Source of the DNA: Rhizobium leguminosarum bv. viciae USDA 2370
GTDB taxonomy: Bacteria > Pseudomonadota > Alphaproteobacteria > Rhizobiales > Rhizobiaceae
Reading direction: 5' to 3'
Assembly: GCF_002008365.1 (NCBI RefSeq)
Contig: NZ_MRDL01000037.1
Location: 62,001-126,000 of the forward strand
DNA length: 64,000 nt
Shown one piece after another: positions 7,841-19,238 of the stretch. The position numbers and the translations under genes are program-made. Numbering within the stretch: the stretch's first letter is position 1; the number at the start of each line of letters is the position of its first letter. The notes beneath the pieces were generated by a model. That model ran no database searches, was not told the DNA's origin, and saw only the letters and a program-made list of their open reading frames with translations.

Positions 7841-10078
7841 CTACCTTGCGTCTGCAGCGGAAAAATAGATGTCGAGTCGGCGGTCCTGCGCGCTTTCAGC
7901 AATCGTGAGGCGTATGCCTTCTGCGCTTGCAACATAGCCGATCCCCCGCCCATCAAGACGAACAGCAAGGACATCGCCGATATCCAACCGAGGCAGATCG
8001 ATGTAGCCAGCTGCGGCAACAGGCGCGATGGTGCAGGCCAGTCGTCCATCGCTCATGACGATGCGCGACAGCGTCGTTTGCAGGTCCGTCCGCAACATCA
8101 CGCGGCCATTGAGCGTCATCGACAAAGCAGCGGCCTCGACCTGCAGATGCAAAGTCCCCGATGGCGACAACATTGGCCCGAGCGCCAGGTCGCGGCCGGT
8201 GTTGCGCACTGTCCAGCCCGTCCACGGATCAAATTCGACGATTTCGCCGGTTGCCATCAATGGCAGCATGGCGGCCCAGATGTAGAACGGGTCGGTGTCA
8301 CCCTGGTCCAGTGCCTCGCCGGTCACGGCATTGTAGTTTTCGGAGGCGATGCGATCCTCGCGCCAGTTCTTCATGAACAGGTCGTAGCTCTGGCCGGCGA
8401 GCTTGCTCGCTTCGGCCGTGAAACCGTAGCGACGCAGGCCGAGCCAGACCATGTAGTTGACATTCGGCCAGATGCGGCCGCGCCAGTAGACGTTGTCGGC
8501 GAAGGCCGGATCGTCACGCGTCGCGTTCGGCAGCACGAAGTCCCCGCCGAAAGTGGTCTCGTCGCTCAGATGTTTAAGCAGGCGCGACGCCTGAGCCGGC
8601 GTCGCGGCGCCGCAAAGCAGCGGATAGAAGCTGGTCGGCGACAGCGATCGGACAAAACCACCGCGCCGCTGTCGATTGGCAAAGATGCCGCGACTTTCAT
8701 CCCAGAGCGTTTCCGAGATCAGCGTCCGGTGGCGTTCGGCCAAAGCGGCGAATTGGCGGGCATCGTCATGCTTGCCGAGCACGACGGCCATTTTTGAGAG
8801 CATTTCGGCATCGAGAGCGGCCGCGCAGTTGAGGCCGAGGTCGAAGGTCGAGAGCGTCCGGGTGACGGGATCGTAGATCGCTTCGTCATGCGTCGCGGAG
8901 TTGTCCATGCCGGTCTCGTTGCGCGCGCCGAAGGCAGTGCCCTTGTACAGGCCCTCACCTACATCAGAGGTGCCGCAGGACAGCAGGCCGAAACCATCGG
9001 GATCGCGATTGTCCTGCCACCAGCGCCGATTGCGCACCAGCGCGTCGTAGCTTGCCTGGATCATCGACCGTTCGCCGGTCCGCTGGTAGAGCTGCCAGAC
9101 GACGAGCGCGCCGAACGGCAGCTGGGTGCGATCGACCCAGGCATCGTTGGAGGTGACGATGCAGGCGATATTGCCCTGCGGCGTTGCGCCGGCCATGGCG
9201 GTCGCCATGTTTTCGCGCGCCAGATCGGCGTCGAACACGCCGGCGAGAAGGGCCGCGAAAATCTGGTCGTTGAACCAGACGGCAAATTTCCCGAGATTCC
9301 AAATCCGCGTCACCGCCGTATAGGGCCGCGCGTTGGTCTCGTCCCAGATGGTGTTCCAGGCGACCACGTCGCGCATTGCGTCGAGGGCGCCCTCGAACAG
9401 GCCGGTCTGCGCCACGGCGAGCTCAGCCGGCGCGCCGGCCGCAAGGCAGGCCTTCGCCTTTGCGATCGCGAGCTCGGCGCTGTCGGCGACGCCCGCCGCA
9501 TAGGCGCCCTGGCGCATCATCTCAAGATTGAAGCGCAGGGCGATCACCGGCGCTTCGTTTTTGCGCGTGGCGGTGTAGAAATAGCCGTTCTCCTCGAAGT
9601 CCGCCCGCAGCGCGTCGATCGTGTCGTGGCCGGTGACGTGCACCGGCGCCTCGGCGGTCGCGACCGCCACGAATCGCGTGCCAACCTTCAGCAGCGTAAT
9701 GTTGCGTGCCGCATCATGGACCGCCACCTCACCGCCATCGGAGGAGATCGCCAGCGTCACCCAAAATCGCAGCCCCCATTCGGCCGACACCTTGCCGGTC
9801 CACCTGCCGCGTACGGCGAAGGGGTCGGTCTTGGTCGTCGAAAACGAGACCGTCGTACCGCTGAGGTCTGTCTCCAGCTCGATCAACGAGCCGTCAATGG
9901 TGTGACGGCCGAGGCGAACGGCGTCGCGCCGCGGCTCTATCGCGGAGGTCGTCCTGCTACGCGTTGAATACAGAACCGGCGTGATCCGCACGCCGAGCGG
10001 CAGGAAGACCATTTCGGCCGGCCGGCTTGACCAGCTGTTCCAGGCACGCATCAGGGGGATTGTCGAATGTTGTAGCAT
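7841..10078 (-). CDS. Glycoside hydrolase with (alpha/alpha)6 barrel, MGH1/GH63-like
   Basis: A 745-residue protein. A beta-rich N-terminal region of about 240 residues precedes an (alpha/alpha)6 toroid with features of the mannosylglycerate hydrolase MGH1/GH63-like clan, including YWRGRIWPNVNYMVW and SENYNAVTGE near the C-terminal part of the barrel. A final beta domain of about 120 residues ends the protein. No signal peptide is seen. The ATG at 10078 follows the upstream glycosidase gene by 17 bases; the ribosome site (GGAAG) is rather distant, so the start is less sure. It is the last gene of the nicAB-led transcript. The family call is moderate and the substrate is unknown. Confidence 0.72.
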   Translation of the reverse strand: MLQHSTIPLMRAWNSWSSRPAEMVFLPLGVRITPVLYSTRSRTTSAIEPRRDAVRLGRHTIDGSLIELETDLSGTTVSFSTTKTDPFAVRGRWTGKVSAEWGLRFWVTLAISSDGGEVAVHDAARNITLLKVGTRFVAVATAEAPVHVTGHDTIDALRADFEENGYFYTATRKNEAPVIALRFNLEMMRQGAYAAGVADSAELAIAKAKACLAAGAPAELAVAQTGLFEGALDAMRDVVAWNTIWDETNARPYTAVTRIWNLGKFAVWFNDQIFAALLAGVFDADLARENMATAMAGATPQGNIACIVTSNDAWVDRTQLPFGALVVWQLYQRTGERSMIQASYDALVRNRRWWQDNRDPDGFGLLSCGTSDVGEGLYKGTAFGARNETGMDNSATHDEAIYDPVTRTLSTFDLGLNCAAALDAEMLSKMAVVLGKHDDARQFAALAERHRTLISETLWDESRGIFANRQRRGGFVRSLSPTSFYPLLCGAATPAQASRLLKHLSDETTFGGDFVLPNATRDDPAFADNVYWRGRIWPNVNYMVWLGLRRYGFTAEASKLAGQSYDLFMKNWREDRIASENYNAVTGEALDQGDTDPFYIWAAMLPLMATGEIVEFDPWTGWTVRNTGRDLALGPMLSPSGTLHLQVEAAALSMTLNGRVMLRTDLQTTLSRIVMSDGRLACTIAPVAAAGYIDLPRLDIGDVLAVRLDGRGIGYVASAEGIRLTIAESAQDRRLDIYFSAADAR

Positions 10079-10095
10079 GGCTCTGTAACTTCCGG

Positions 10096-12780
10096 TCAGT
10101 GTGTCAGCGGAATAAGTTTCGGTACTGCGGACAGGCCGCTCTTGTCGGCCGTATCGCCGAGATAAGGCGTGTTGGCGTAATATCGGTTTGCCGCCGTGTT
10201 GGCGACGCGCAACTCGAGCGAATGGACGCCAGGACGCAACCGGCCGAGCGCAAAACGATAGGGCCGCCAGCCCCGCCGATCGATCTGCCGGCCGTCCAGG
10301 CTGGCGGCGACCACGGTCGCGACGTCAGGCAACTCGAGAAACCAGTCGGCCTCGTCGCCGATCTCCAGCGCCAGCCGGTAGATCCCGGTGCCGGACAAAT
10401 CGGCAAATCCCTGCGTCTCCCATCCGGTCTCAACCGAAATCGGCACGAATGCCGCATTGGCCGCCGGCGCAAAACTCCAACCATCGACAAGTGAGACGGC
10501 GCGCGCGGGGTCAAGCGCTGGCTGGTTCGAGAGATGGCCATCGCCTGCGCCCCCATGCGTTGTCTGACGCAGGCGGAGGCAGCGCGCTTCCTGCGCTTCG
10601 AGCGTGACGGTCAATTGACTGAAGGCAGCGGCCTCCTCGATCTTGCCTGTCGTGGCGGACCAGACTTCGCAGTCGAAACCGTCATTGAAGAAAATCTCAC
10701 TTTCCAGCGCGGCTTCACCATCGTTGAAGAGAACGATCCGCCACCAGCCATTGTCCTCGTATCCGGCCCATTGCCAGAGCCGGTCCGCGGGATGGCCGGT
10801 GATGACAGGACCGGACGGCGGAAGCCCTGCCAGCAGCGCGTCGATATCGCTGCCGCCGGGCATCCGATCGATATGCGTCGACGCCACCGCAGCCATCGGA
10901 TCGGTGGCATCGCAAACGGTCGACAGGCGATCTCCGGAGGACCAGACGACACCGCCAGCGGCGCGGAAGGTCTCCAGTGCCCGCACCGTTTTTTTCGTCT
11001 CCAGCACGGTCACCGATGGCAGGATCAGGGCATCGAAGACAAGCCCCGAGACCAGCATCTGGCCGTCCTCGATCCTCGCCTTGGCCAGATCGGCCTCGCT
11101 GACGAACATGAAGTCGCAGCGCCTGGCCAGAAGCCCTTCGCACCATGCACCGATGTGGGTGGCATGGCCGTGGCGTGGGCCTTCTGCGAAGGCGGTATGA
11201 AGTGGATAGAGGATTGCGACCGGGGTGCGGGGTGTGGCCGGCTCGATGAAGGCTGAGATACGCGCGGTCTCCTGCGAAAACAGGTCATGATAGCCCCACC
11301 AGGGCTCAAAGTTGATGCCCGGCGCGAAATCGAAACGCGGATTGGTAAAGGGCGTCGGATCGTTGTCGCGCCCATCCGTCTGGTAGACGCCGTGCCATAG
11401 AAACTGGCGAGTGCCGAGGCAATAAAGCCGGATTGCCTGCGCCCGCATCGTCTCCAGCGTCAGTTCCCATTGCCCGGCGGCGCGCACCGGCGTTCGCTCG
11501 GCACTGGCATAGGTTTCGACGACACAGCGGCTGCGGCCATTCGAGCGGGCAACGGAATCGCCGAGCTTGGGCGCCAGCTGTGCGACGAAATTGTTGGAGT
11601 CGACCGTCGTCTCATGCCTGTAGGCATCGATGCCGAAGAAATCCACGGCAAGCGCGACCCTGGGGTCAATGCTGGTGAAGCCCCCGTTCAAGGCCCACGA
11701 ACTGATATGCGGCAGGATTTCGTGCCCCGTGAGTGCGATGCCCTTGCGTTCGGCCCATCGACGCAGCGTGCCCGAGAAGGCATCGTTCATCAGGGCTGAA
11801 TAAGCGGCATAAAATTGCGCGCGCAGCCGCAAGGTGTCAGGCCCGACATTGCGCAGCAGCGCCAGCAGCGTCTTGGCGAACGGCTGGCCCGTGTTTTGCA
11901 AAACGGCATCCGGCAGCGTCGAAGCAAATAGCAGACTGTTGCCAAGACTGCCCGAAATCTGATCCCATTTGTAAAAGCCGGCCGCCGGCTGGTCATAGAA
12001 GACCAAACCGACGGGATCAGGCACGAGATCACCAAGCGCTTCGACGAGCGGATCGAGCCCGACGTCGATAAACCGCTCCGCGGCTTCCGGCAGGAGGTAG
12101 TTGATCAGCCGGGACGTCGTGGAGCGCGCGCTGATGAATACCGTTATCGTCTGGCCGTCTTTAATCTCCCCGTCGAATGCGTAGGTGCAGGAAACACCGT
12201 CGCTTCTAACGACTGATGTCTGCGTGGTCACATCGACAATCTCGTCCAGACTGCCAACCTCACCGGAGGAATGCAGCAGGGCCGACGCGACCATCCATTC
12301 GCACCACTCGACCCGACCGCCTTCATATTGCCACTCGAAAATGTCCGATCCCATCTTCCGAGTGAAAGGCGGATGAATGCCACTGATCTCACCCCGCGGA
12401 TCTCCTGAGGACATCCAGAAAAGATGGCGCTCGCGCAGGTCGTCGCGGTCCACGACTGTCCGGCCGCCGGCGTGCCCGCTGATCCAGTTATAGTCGTCGT
12501 AGATCCCTAGCTTCAGCCCCAGCTTGGCGGCGATGCCGGCCGCGGCGCGATAGGCGACGAGGTAGCCCGGCGACAGGTAGTCGTCGCGCGACATCGCAAG
12601 CCGAGCCTGGATCAGGATCGTGCCGATCCCCTTCTGTTTGAAATCGGCAAGCTGCGCGTGGCAGACCTCCTCTGTCGGGATCGAATGCCAGAACCAGTAG
12701 GCCGACGGCCGGAACGCTGTTGTCGGGTTCTCGAATAAGTCGCGGCGATCGATGTCCTGCCCGGTTCGGATCTGCTCCAA
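10096..12780 (-). CDS. Large glycoside hydrolase, alpha-L-rhamnosidase (GH106)-like
   Basis: An 894-residue protein resembling the glycosyl-hydrolase group that includes GH106 alpha-L-rhamnosidases. The N-terminal barrel begins FRPSAYWFWHSIP and contains LGIYDDYNWISGHAG. The middle region carries GHEILPH and FFGIDAYRHET, and the C-terminus is a beta-sandwich that looks like a carbohydrate-binding or galactose-binding fold. There is no signal peptide. The start is a TTG at 12780 with GGGAG about 7 bases upstream. Only 11 bases separate it from the end of nicB, so it is co-transcribed with nicotinate dehydrogenase. Sugar specificity is uncertain. Confidence 0.65.
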   Translation of the reverse strand: MEQIRTGQDIDRRDLFENPTTAFRPSAYWFWHSIPTEEVCHAQLADFKQKGIGTILIQARLAMSRDDYLSPGYLVAYRAAAGIAAKLGLKLGIYDDYNWISGHAGGRTVVDRDDLRERHLFWMSSGDPRGEISGIHPPFTRKMGSDIFEWQYEGGRVEWCEWMVASALLHSSGEVGSLDEIVDVTTQTSVVRSDGVSCTYAFDGEIKDGQTITVFISARSTTSRLINYLLPEAAERFIDVGLDPLVEALGDLVPDPVGLVFYDQPAAGFYKWDQISGSLGNSLLFASTLPDAVLQNTGQPFAKTLLALLRNVGPDTLRLRAQFYAAYSALMNDAFSGTLRRWAERKGIALTGHEILPHISSWALNGGFTSIDPRVALAVDFFGIDAYRHETTVDSNNFVAQLAPKLGDSVARSNGRSRCVVETYASAERTPVRAAGQWELTLETMRAQAIRLYCLGTRQFLWHGVYQTDGRDNDPTPFTNPRFDFAPGINFEPWWGYHDLFSQETARISAFIEPATPRTPVAILYPLHTAFAEGPRHGHATHIGAWCEGLLARRCDFMFVSEADLAKARIEDGQMLVSGLVFDALILPSVTVLETKKTVRALETFRAAGGVVWSSGDRLSTVCDATDPMAAVASTHIDRMPGGSDIDALLAGLPPSGPVITGHPADRLWQWAGYEDNGWWRIVLFNDGEAALESEIFFNDGFDCEVWSATTGKIEEAAAFSQLTVTLEAQEARCLRLRQTTHGGAGDGHLSNQPALDPARAVSLVDGWSFAPAANAAFVPISVETGWETQGFADLSGTGIYRLALEIGDEADWFLELPDVATVVAASLDGRQIDRRGWRPYRFALGRLRPGVHSLELRVANTAANRYYANTPYLGDTADKSGLSAVPKLIPLTH

Positions 12781-12791
12781 TCGTCTGCTCC

Positions 12792-15700
12792 CTAGTGGGT
12801 TGCCGCCGTCACGCGTTGCATGGCGTTGGTCGTTTCCGTCCAGGCCGGCTTGTCGGGCGCGAAACGCGCTCTCAGATAGTCGGCAAGATCCTTGATCTGG
12901 CTTTCGTTCAGCGTCTGGCGAAAGGCCGGCATCGACATTACTTCCGGGGCCTCACGGCCGGTGGTCTGCGCCAGAATCGCCGGCGCCTCGACACCGTTCA
13001 GGATCGCCTGGATGAGATTGTCCGGCGTCGCCGCATGCAGGTTGCTGTTGAGCGCCAGCGACGACAGGATCGAGTTTCCGGTGTGGCATGTGGCGCAGGC
13101 GCCGTTGAACAGCCGCTCGCCCTTCGGCGAAACCCGAGCGGCGACAGCCTTGGCCGCTTCACTTGCGGCAATGGCGGCCTCGCTTTGTGCGTTGCTATCG
13201 GCGGGGGCCTCGTTGAGGCTGGCGAGATATGTTGCCATGGCACGGATATCGTTATCCGGCAGCGGCTGCATGACTTCGACGACATGCGCCATCGGGCCGG
13301 CGGCACTGCCGTGATCGCGCGAATGTCCGGTGCGCAGATAGTCGTAGAAGGCGTCCGCCGTCCAGCTGACAGGGCCCTTGGCGAAGGCATTGAGAGCCGG
13401 CGCCTCCCAACCATCGGCAAAGCCACCCGAGAGCCGGGCGCTGCCGCTCTTTTCCGCGCCCAGCACATTTCGGTCCGTGTGACAGGCCGAACAGTGACCG
13501 AGCGTCTCGACGAGATAGGCGCCCCTGTTCCATTGCGCACCACGGGTCTCGACGTATTTGAACGGCTCAGCTTTCAGAAACAGCGCATTCCAGCCCGCCA
13601 TCATCGCGCGGATGCTGTAGGGAAATTTGAGCTTTGTCTCCGGCGCCTTTTCGGCGACCGGCGCCTGCGTCATCATGTAGGCGTAGAGTGCCTGAAGATC
13701 GGCTTCCTCGGCGCCCGCGAACGAGGTGTAGGGATGGGCGGGATAGAGGTGATGGCCGTCGCGGCTGACGCCCTCTCGCATGGCCCGTTCGAAGGCTGGA
13801 TACGACCACGCGCCGATGCCGCTTTCAGTGTCCGGGGTGATGTTCGTGGCATAGACGGCGCCGAACGGCGTGTCGAAGCGCCGGCCGCCGGCAAAGCGTG
13901 TGCCGTCATCACCGACATGGCAGACATTGCAGGCGCCGGCCGCGGCCGCAAGCCTGCCGCGTTCGATGGTGGCCGGGCTGTAGACGTTGGCATCGGGTCG
14001 CGGAATAGTGCCGATAGCAGAACGCCAAGGCGAGGCCATTGTGACGATACCGGACAAAGCGGCGACGGCACCGACGGCCGACAGACCGATGTTCCACCAC
14101 TTCCGCTTCTTCGCCACCGGGGCAGCCGGCGCTTCATCCGTCTTGCCGTTCAGCGCGGCGAGTACCAGCTCCGGCGTCAGCGGTAGTTCGCGGAAGCGAA
14201 TGCCGGTGGCATCGTAAACGGCATTGGCGATGGCCGAGGCGCTGGGAACGGAGGCGGATTCTCCGACCCCGAGCGGCGGCTCGTCCTGCCTCGGCACCAT
14301 CAGCACGTCGATATCAGGCACCTCGGGGAAGGTGATCAACGGATAGCCGCCCCATTCCTTCGACTGCACGGCGGTCGAGGAGAATTCGACTTTTTCCTTC
14401 AGCACCCGGCTGGTGGATTGAATGATATTGCCGTGGATCTGGTGGCGCACGCCGTCGGGATTGATCATCATCCCGGAATCCTGCGCGCAGGTCACTTTGG
14501 TGACCGCGATCTCTCCGGTCTTCTTGTTGACGGCGACATCGGCGACCCAGGCGGCCCAGGCGGCGGCCTTGCCCGGAAACGGTCCATGGACGTAAACGGC
14601 ATAGGCAAACCCGCGCCCGTAGAGCAGGTCGCCCTCACCACCCAGCGTGCCCCATGTCGTATGCGGCACCCATTTCGCCCGCTCGGCCAGCGCATGCACC
14701 AGGTCGACGGCGCGCGGATCGTGGAGGTAGCGAAGCCGGTACTCGACCGGATCGACGCCGGCGGCGGCTGCCAGTTCGTCGATGTAGCATTCGTGCGCAA
14801 AGGTGTTGGGCATTGCCGACACGCCACGGAACCAGGAAGCACGCGCGATCGGCGGCATATCGTGCACGGTGACGCGGAGGTTCCCGTAGGCATAGGGCGG
14901 GATGGCGGTGCGATCGCCCATCTGCACGACGTCGGAAACTGGCGGCATCTTGCCGGTGAGGATCAAGGGAAGGGTCGGCGCCAGATTGGAGGGATAGCGG
15001 GTTTCGAAATCATAGGCGGACGGACCGCCCTCCAGGTCGATACCGCCGCGCACATCCATGACCTGGGCGGCGCCCTTCGGCTCCCAGGCATGTTCCTGCT
15101 CGCGCGTCAGCTGCACCCGGACAGGTGCCTTGACGGCGCGCGACAGCAGGGCGGCGTCGGCCGTGACGTCATCGGCGCAATTGCGGCCATAGCAGCCAGC
15201 CGCCTCCAACCGCTCGACCCGGATCAGCTCTTCCGGCATGTCGAGCAGCAGCGCCAGATCGCGGCGCATTGGAAACGGGTTCTGCGTCCCCGACCAGACG
15301 GTCAGCCCTGCGTCACTGTAATCGGCTACCGCGCAGGACGGCCCGATCGAGCCGTGCATCTGGTAGGGCCAGACATAGGTGCGGTTCATCGGCTGGGCAC
15401 TGCCGGCCAGGGCCATATCGACATTGCCGAGATCGGCAAGCTTGCGCGCAGTCGACGGATTGGCGCGCAGCGCCTTTTCCGGCGCGTTGAGATCCGGCCA
15501 CTCGGGCGGCGCGCGCCACACGACCTTCAGGCTCTTGGCCGCCTCGATGGCGTTTTCCTCGCGGGTCGCGACCACGCCGACGAAATCGCCGAGGGCGACG
15601 ACGCCGACCAGCCCGTTGATGTGCGCAATCGATGTTTCGTCGATGGAGATCAGGCTGTTTCCGACATGATCGCCGTGATCGAACCCCGCATAAGGCGGGC

Positions 15701-16334
15701 GAACGACGCGGCCATGCAGCATGCCCGGCACGCGCACATCATGCACATAAGTCCAGCGCCCCGTAGCCTTCTCGGGGATATCGACGCGCGGCCGCGACGA
15801 GCCGACCAGTCTATAGTCCGAGGCCGGCTTAAGGGCCGCGTATTTATCGATCGACAGCCTGACATGGCTGCCGGCGACGATGTCGCCGAAGCTGAGCTGC
15901 CAGTTCTCGCCGCCATCGGCACGGATGATGCCGTCTTCCAGTCGCAGCCGCTCAAGCGGCACGCCGCCCTTCTCAGCCGCCTTGGCGAGCAAATGATGGC
16001 GGGCGGTGGCGGCGGCCTGGCGCAGCGGCACTGCGGTGATCTGGATCGTTTCGCTGGCGATGGTCGCGCCCTGGTTGGGCGCGGCGGAGGTCGTGCCGAG
16101 CACCATGTCCACCTGCTCGAACGGCATGCTGAGCTCTTCGGCAACGATTTGCGCCAGAGAGGTGCGGATGCCCGTCCCTAGATCAACATGGCCGTTGAAC
16201 GCAGTCACACGGCTATCGGCGCCCACCGCGATGTAGAGTTCCGCACCGTCGCCAAGCCTTGTATCGTTGACAACAAGCAGCATGTCGGCGGCCGACATAT
16301 AGGCGGATTTCGGCATTTGGCGGTGGTCGGTCAC
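12792..16334 (-). CDS. nicB: Nicotinate dehydrogenase large subunit: molybdenum domain fused to three-haem cytochrome c
   Basis: An 1180-residue subunit that hydroxylates nicotinate at C6. Residues 1 to about 735 form the molybdopterin domain typical of IorB/NicB-type enzymes, ending in VYDATGIRFRELPLTPEL. A basic stretch (KKRKWW) and one hydrophobic helix follow at about 746-766. The remainder is cytochrome c with haem sites CNVCH (Cys802), CSACH (Cys948) and CATCH (Cys1080). This layout matches Pseudomonas NicB, which passes electrons to the respiratory chain rather than to NAD. The GTG at 16334 overlaps the nicA stop as GTGA, with GGAGG just upstream. The in-frame extension toward 16568 lies inside nicA and is not used. 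Haem attachment needs periplasmic Ccm machinery, so the helix probably places the haem domain outside. Confidence 0.92.
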   Translation of the reverse strand: MTDHRQMPKSAYMSAADMLLVVNDTRLGDGAELYIAVGADSRVTAFNGHVDLGTGIRTSLAQIVAEELSMPFEQVDMVLGTTSAAPNQGATIASETIQITAVPLRQAAATARHHLLAKAAEKGGVPLERLRLEDGIIRADGGENWQLSFGDIVAGSHVRLSIDKYAALKPASDYRLVGSSRPRVDIPEKATGRWTYVHDVRVPGMLHGRVVRPPYAGFDHGDHVGNSLISIDETSIAHINGLVGVVALGDFVGVVATREENAIEAAKSLKVVWRAPPEWPDLNAPEKALRANPSTARKLADLGNVDMALAGSAQPMNRTYVWPYQMHGSIGPSCAVADYSDAGLTVWSGTQNPFPMRRDLALLLDMPEELIRVERLEAAGCYGRNCADDVTADAALLSRAVKAPVRVQLTREQEHAWEPKGAAQVMDVRGGIDLEGGPSAYDFETRYPSNLAPTLPLILTGKMPPVSDVVQMGDRTAIPPYAYGNLRVTVHDMPPIARASWFRGVSAMPNTFAHECYIDELAAAAGVDPVEYRLRYLHDPRAVDLVHALAERAKWVPHTTWGTLGGEGDLLYGRGFAYAVYVHGPFPGKAAAWAAWVADVAVNKKTGEIAVTKVTCAQDSGMMINPDGVRHQIHGNIIQSTSRVLKEKVEFSSTAVQSKEWGGYPLITFPEVPDIDVLMVPRQDEPPLGVGESASVPSASAIANAVYDATGIRFRELPLTPELVLAALNGKTDEAPAAPVAKKRKWWNIGLSAVGAVAALSGIVTMASPWRSAIGTIPRPDANVYSPATIERGRLAAAAGACNVCHVGDDGTRFAGGRRFDTPFGAVYATNITPDTESGIGAWSYPAFERAMREGVSRDGHHLYPAHPYTSFAGAEEADLQALYAYMMTQAPVAEKAPETKLKFPYSIRAMMAGWNALFLKAEPFKYVETRGAQWNRGAYLVETLGHCSACHTDRNVLGAEKSGSARLSGGFADGWEAPALNAFAKGPVSWTADAFYDYLRTGHSRDHGSAAGPMAHVVEVMQPLPDNDIRAMATYLASLNEAPADSNAQSEAAIAASEAAKAVAARVSPKGERLFNGACATCHTGNSILSSLALNSNLHAATPDNLIQAILNGVEAPAILAQTTGREAPEVMSMPAFRQTLNESQIKDLADYLRARFAPDKPAWTETTNAMQRVTAATH

Positions 16335-16870
16335 GGGGAGACCTCCTTCGCAGCTTTTGATGAGATATCGTCCGGCGTGGATCGTCGCGTCCGTTCGGCC
16401 CTGGAATAGGCGACCGCCCGCCTGGCCGCGGCAAGTATTTCCATGTGCGTTCCACAACGGCACAGATGATGGCGCAACGCCTCGCGGATCGCGTCCTCGT
16501 CGGGATCGGCATTGCGATTGAGCAGGGCTGTGGTGGCGATGATCATGCCGTTCAGGCAATATCCGCATTGAGCGGCGGCCTCGTCGATAAACGCCGCCTG
16601 GACTGGATGCAGATGCTCGGGCGTGCCGAGACCCTCAAGCGTAGTGACGCGGCGAGTGCCGACGGCACCCAGAGGCACGGTGCAGGAGCGCACGGAGCGA
16701 CCATCGACGAGAACGGCGCAAGCGCCGCATTCACCGAGCCCGCAACCGTATTTCGGGCCATTGAGGGAGAGATCGTTTCTGAGGATATAGAGGAGTGGTG
16801 TTTCCGGGCTTGCTTCGACGCTCTCGACGGCATCGTTCACATTCAAACTGAAGCAAACTGGCAGTGTCAA
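16331..16870 (-). CDS. nicA: Nicotinate dehydrogenase small subunit, two [2Fe-2S] clusters
   Basis: A 179-residue iron-sulfur subunit that carries electrons from the molybdenum site. The plant-ferredoxin-type cluster uses Cys43, Cys48, Cys51 and Cys63 (CGLGECGAC, then RSC). The second cluster uses Cys102, Cys105, Cys137 and Cys139 (QCGYC and CRC). The start is a TTG at 16870 with GGAGG seven bases before it, which is better supported than any internal ATG. The stop overlaps the nicB GTG start. Transcription is divergent from nicC, and probable operators lie in the shared upstream region. About 20 residues longer than Pseudomonas NicA, the excess being a C-terminal tail. Confidence 0.93.
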   Translation of the reverse strand: MTLPVCFSLNVNDAVESVEASPETPLLYILRNDLSLNGPKYGCGLGECGACAVLVDGRSVRSCTVPLGAVGTRRVTTLEGLGTPEHLHPVQAAFIDEAAAQCGYCLNGMIIATTALLNRNADPDEDAIREALRHHLCRCGTHMEILAAARRAVAYSRAERTRRSTPDDISSKAAKEVSP

Positions 16871-17020
16871 AGCAGGCCCTCCGCCCCGGAGAACGAAACA
16901 CAGACCTCGCCTCTTTCCATCGGCCGTACCGCTACGCAGCAGACATCACTCGGACGTCCGCAAACCATAACGATGCGACAGTCACCGACTCTTCGCATCT
17001 ATTGCCCCTTTTATTATTAA

Positions 17021-19161
<2,141 letters not shown>

Positions 19162-19168
19162 TTGAAGC

Positions 19169-19193
19169 GGCGGTGGGGCGATGATCCACCGCC
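19169..19193 (+). other. Intra-operon hairpin between nicD and nicE
   Basis: GGCGGTGG (19169-19176) pairs perfectly with CCACCGCC (19186-19193) around a 9-base loop, followed by GTTTGTTTG. The T-run is interrupted, so this could be a leaky attenuator or an mRNA-stabilising structure rather than a full terminator. Confidence 0.6.
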
Positions 19194-19238
19194 GTTTGTT
19201 TGAGAGCCGTTTTTTTTGCGAAGCAAAGGATTTCACCC

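Noticed and set aside
12720-16181. Long open frames on the plus strand opposite nicB (488 and 587 codons).
   Set aside because: High GC makes antisense frames long. The nicB protein on the other strand has continuous family motifs and cofactor sites; the plus-strand products show none.
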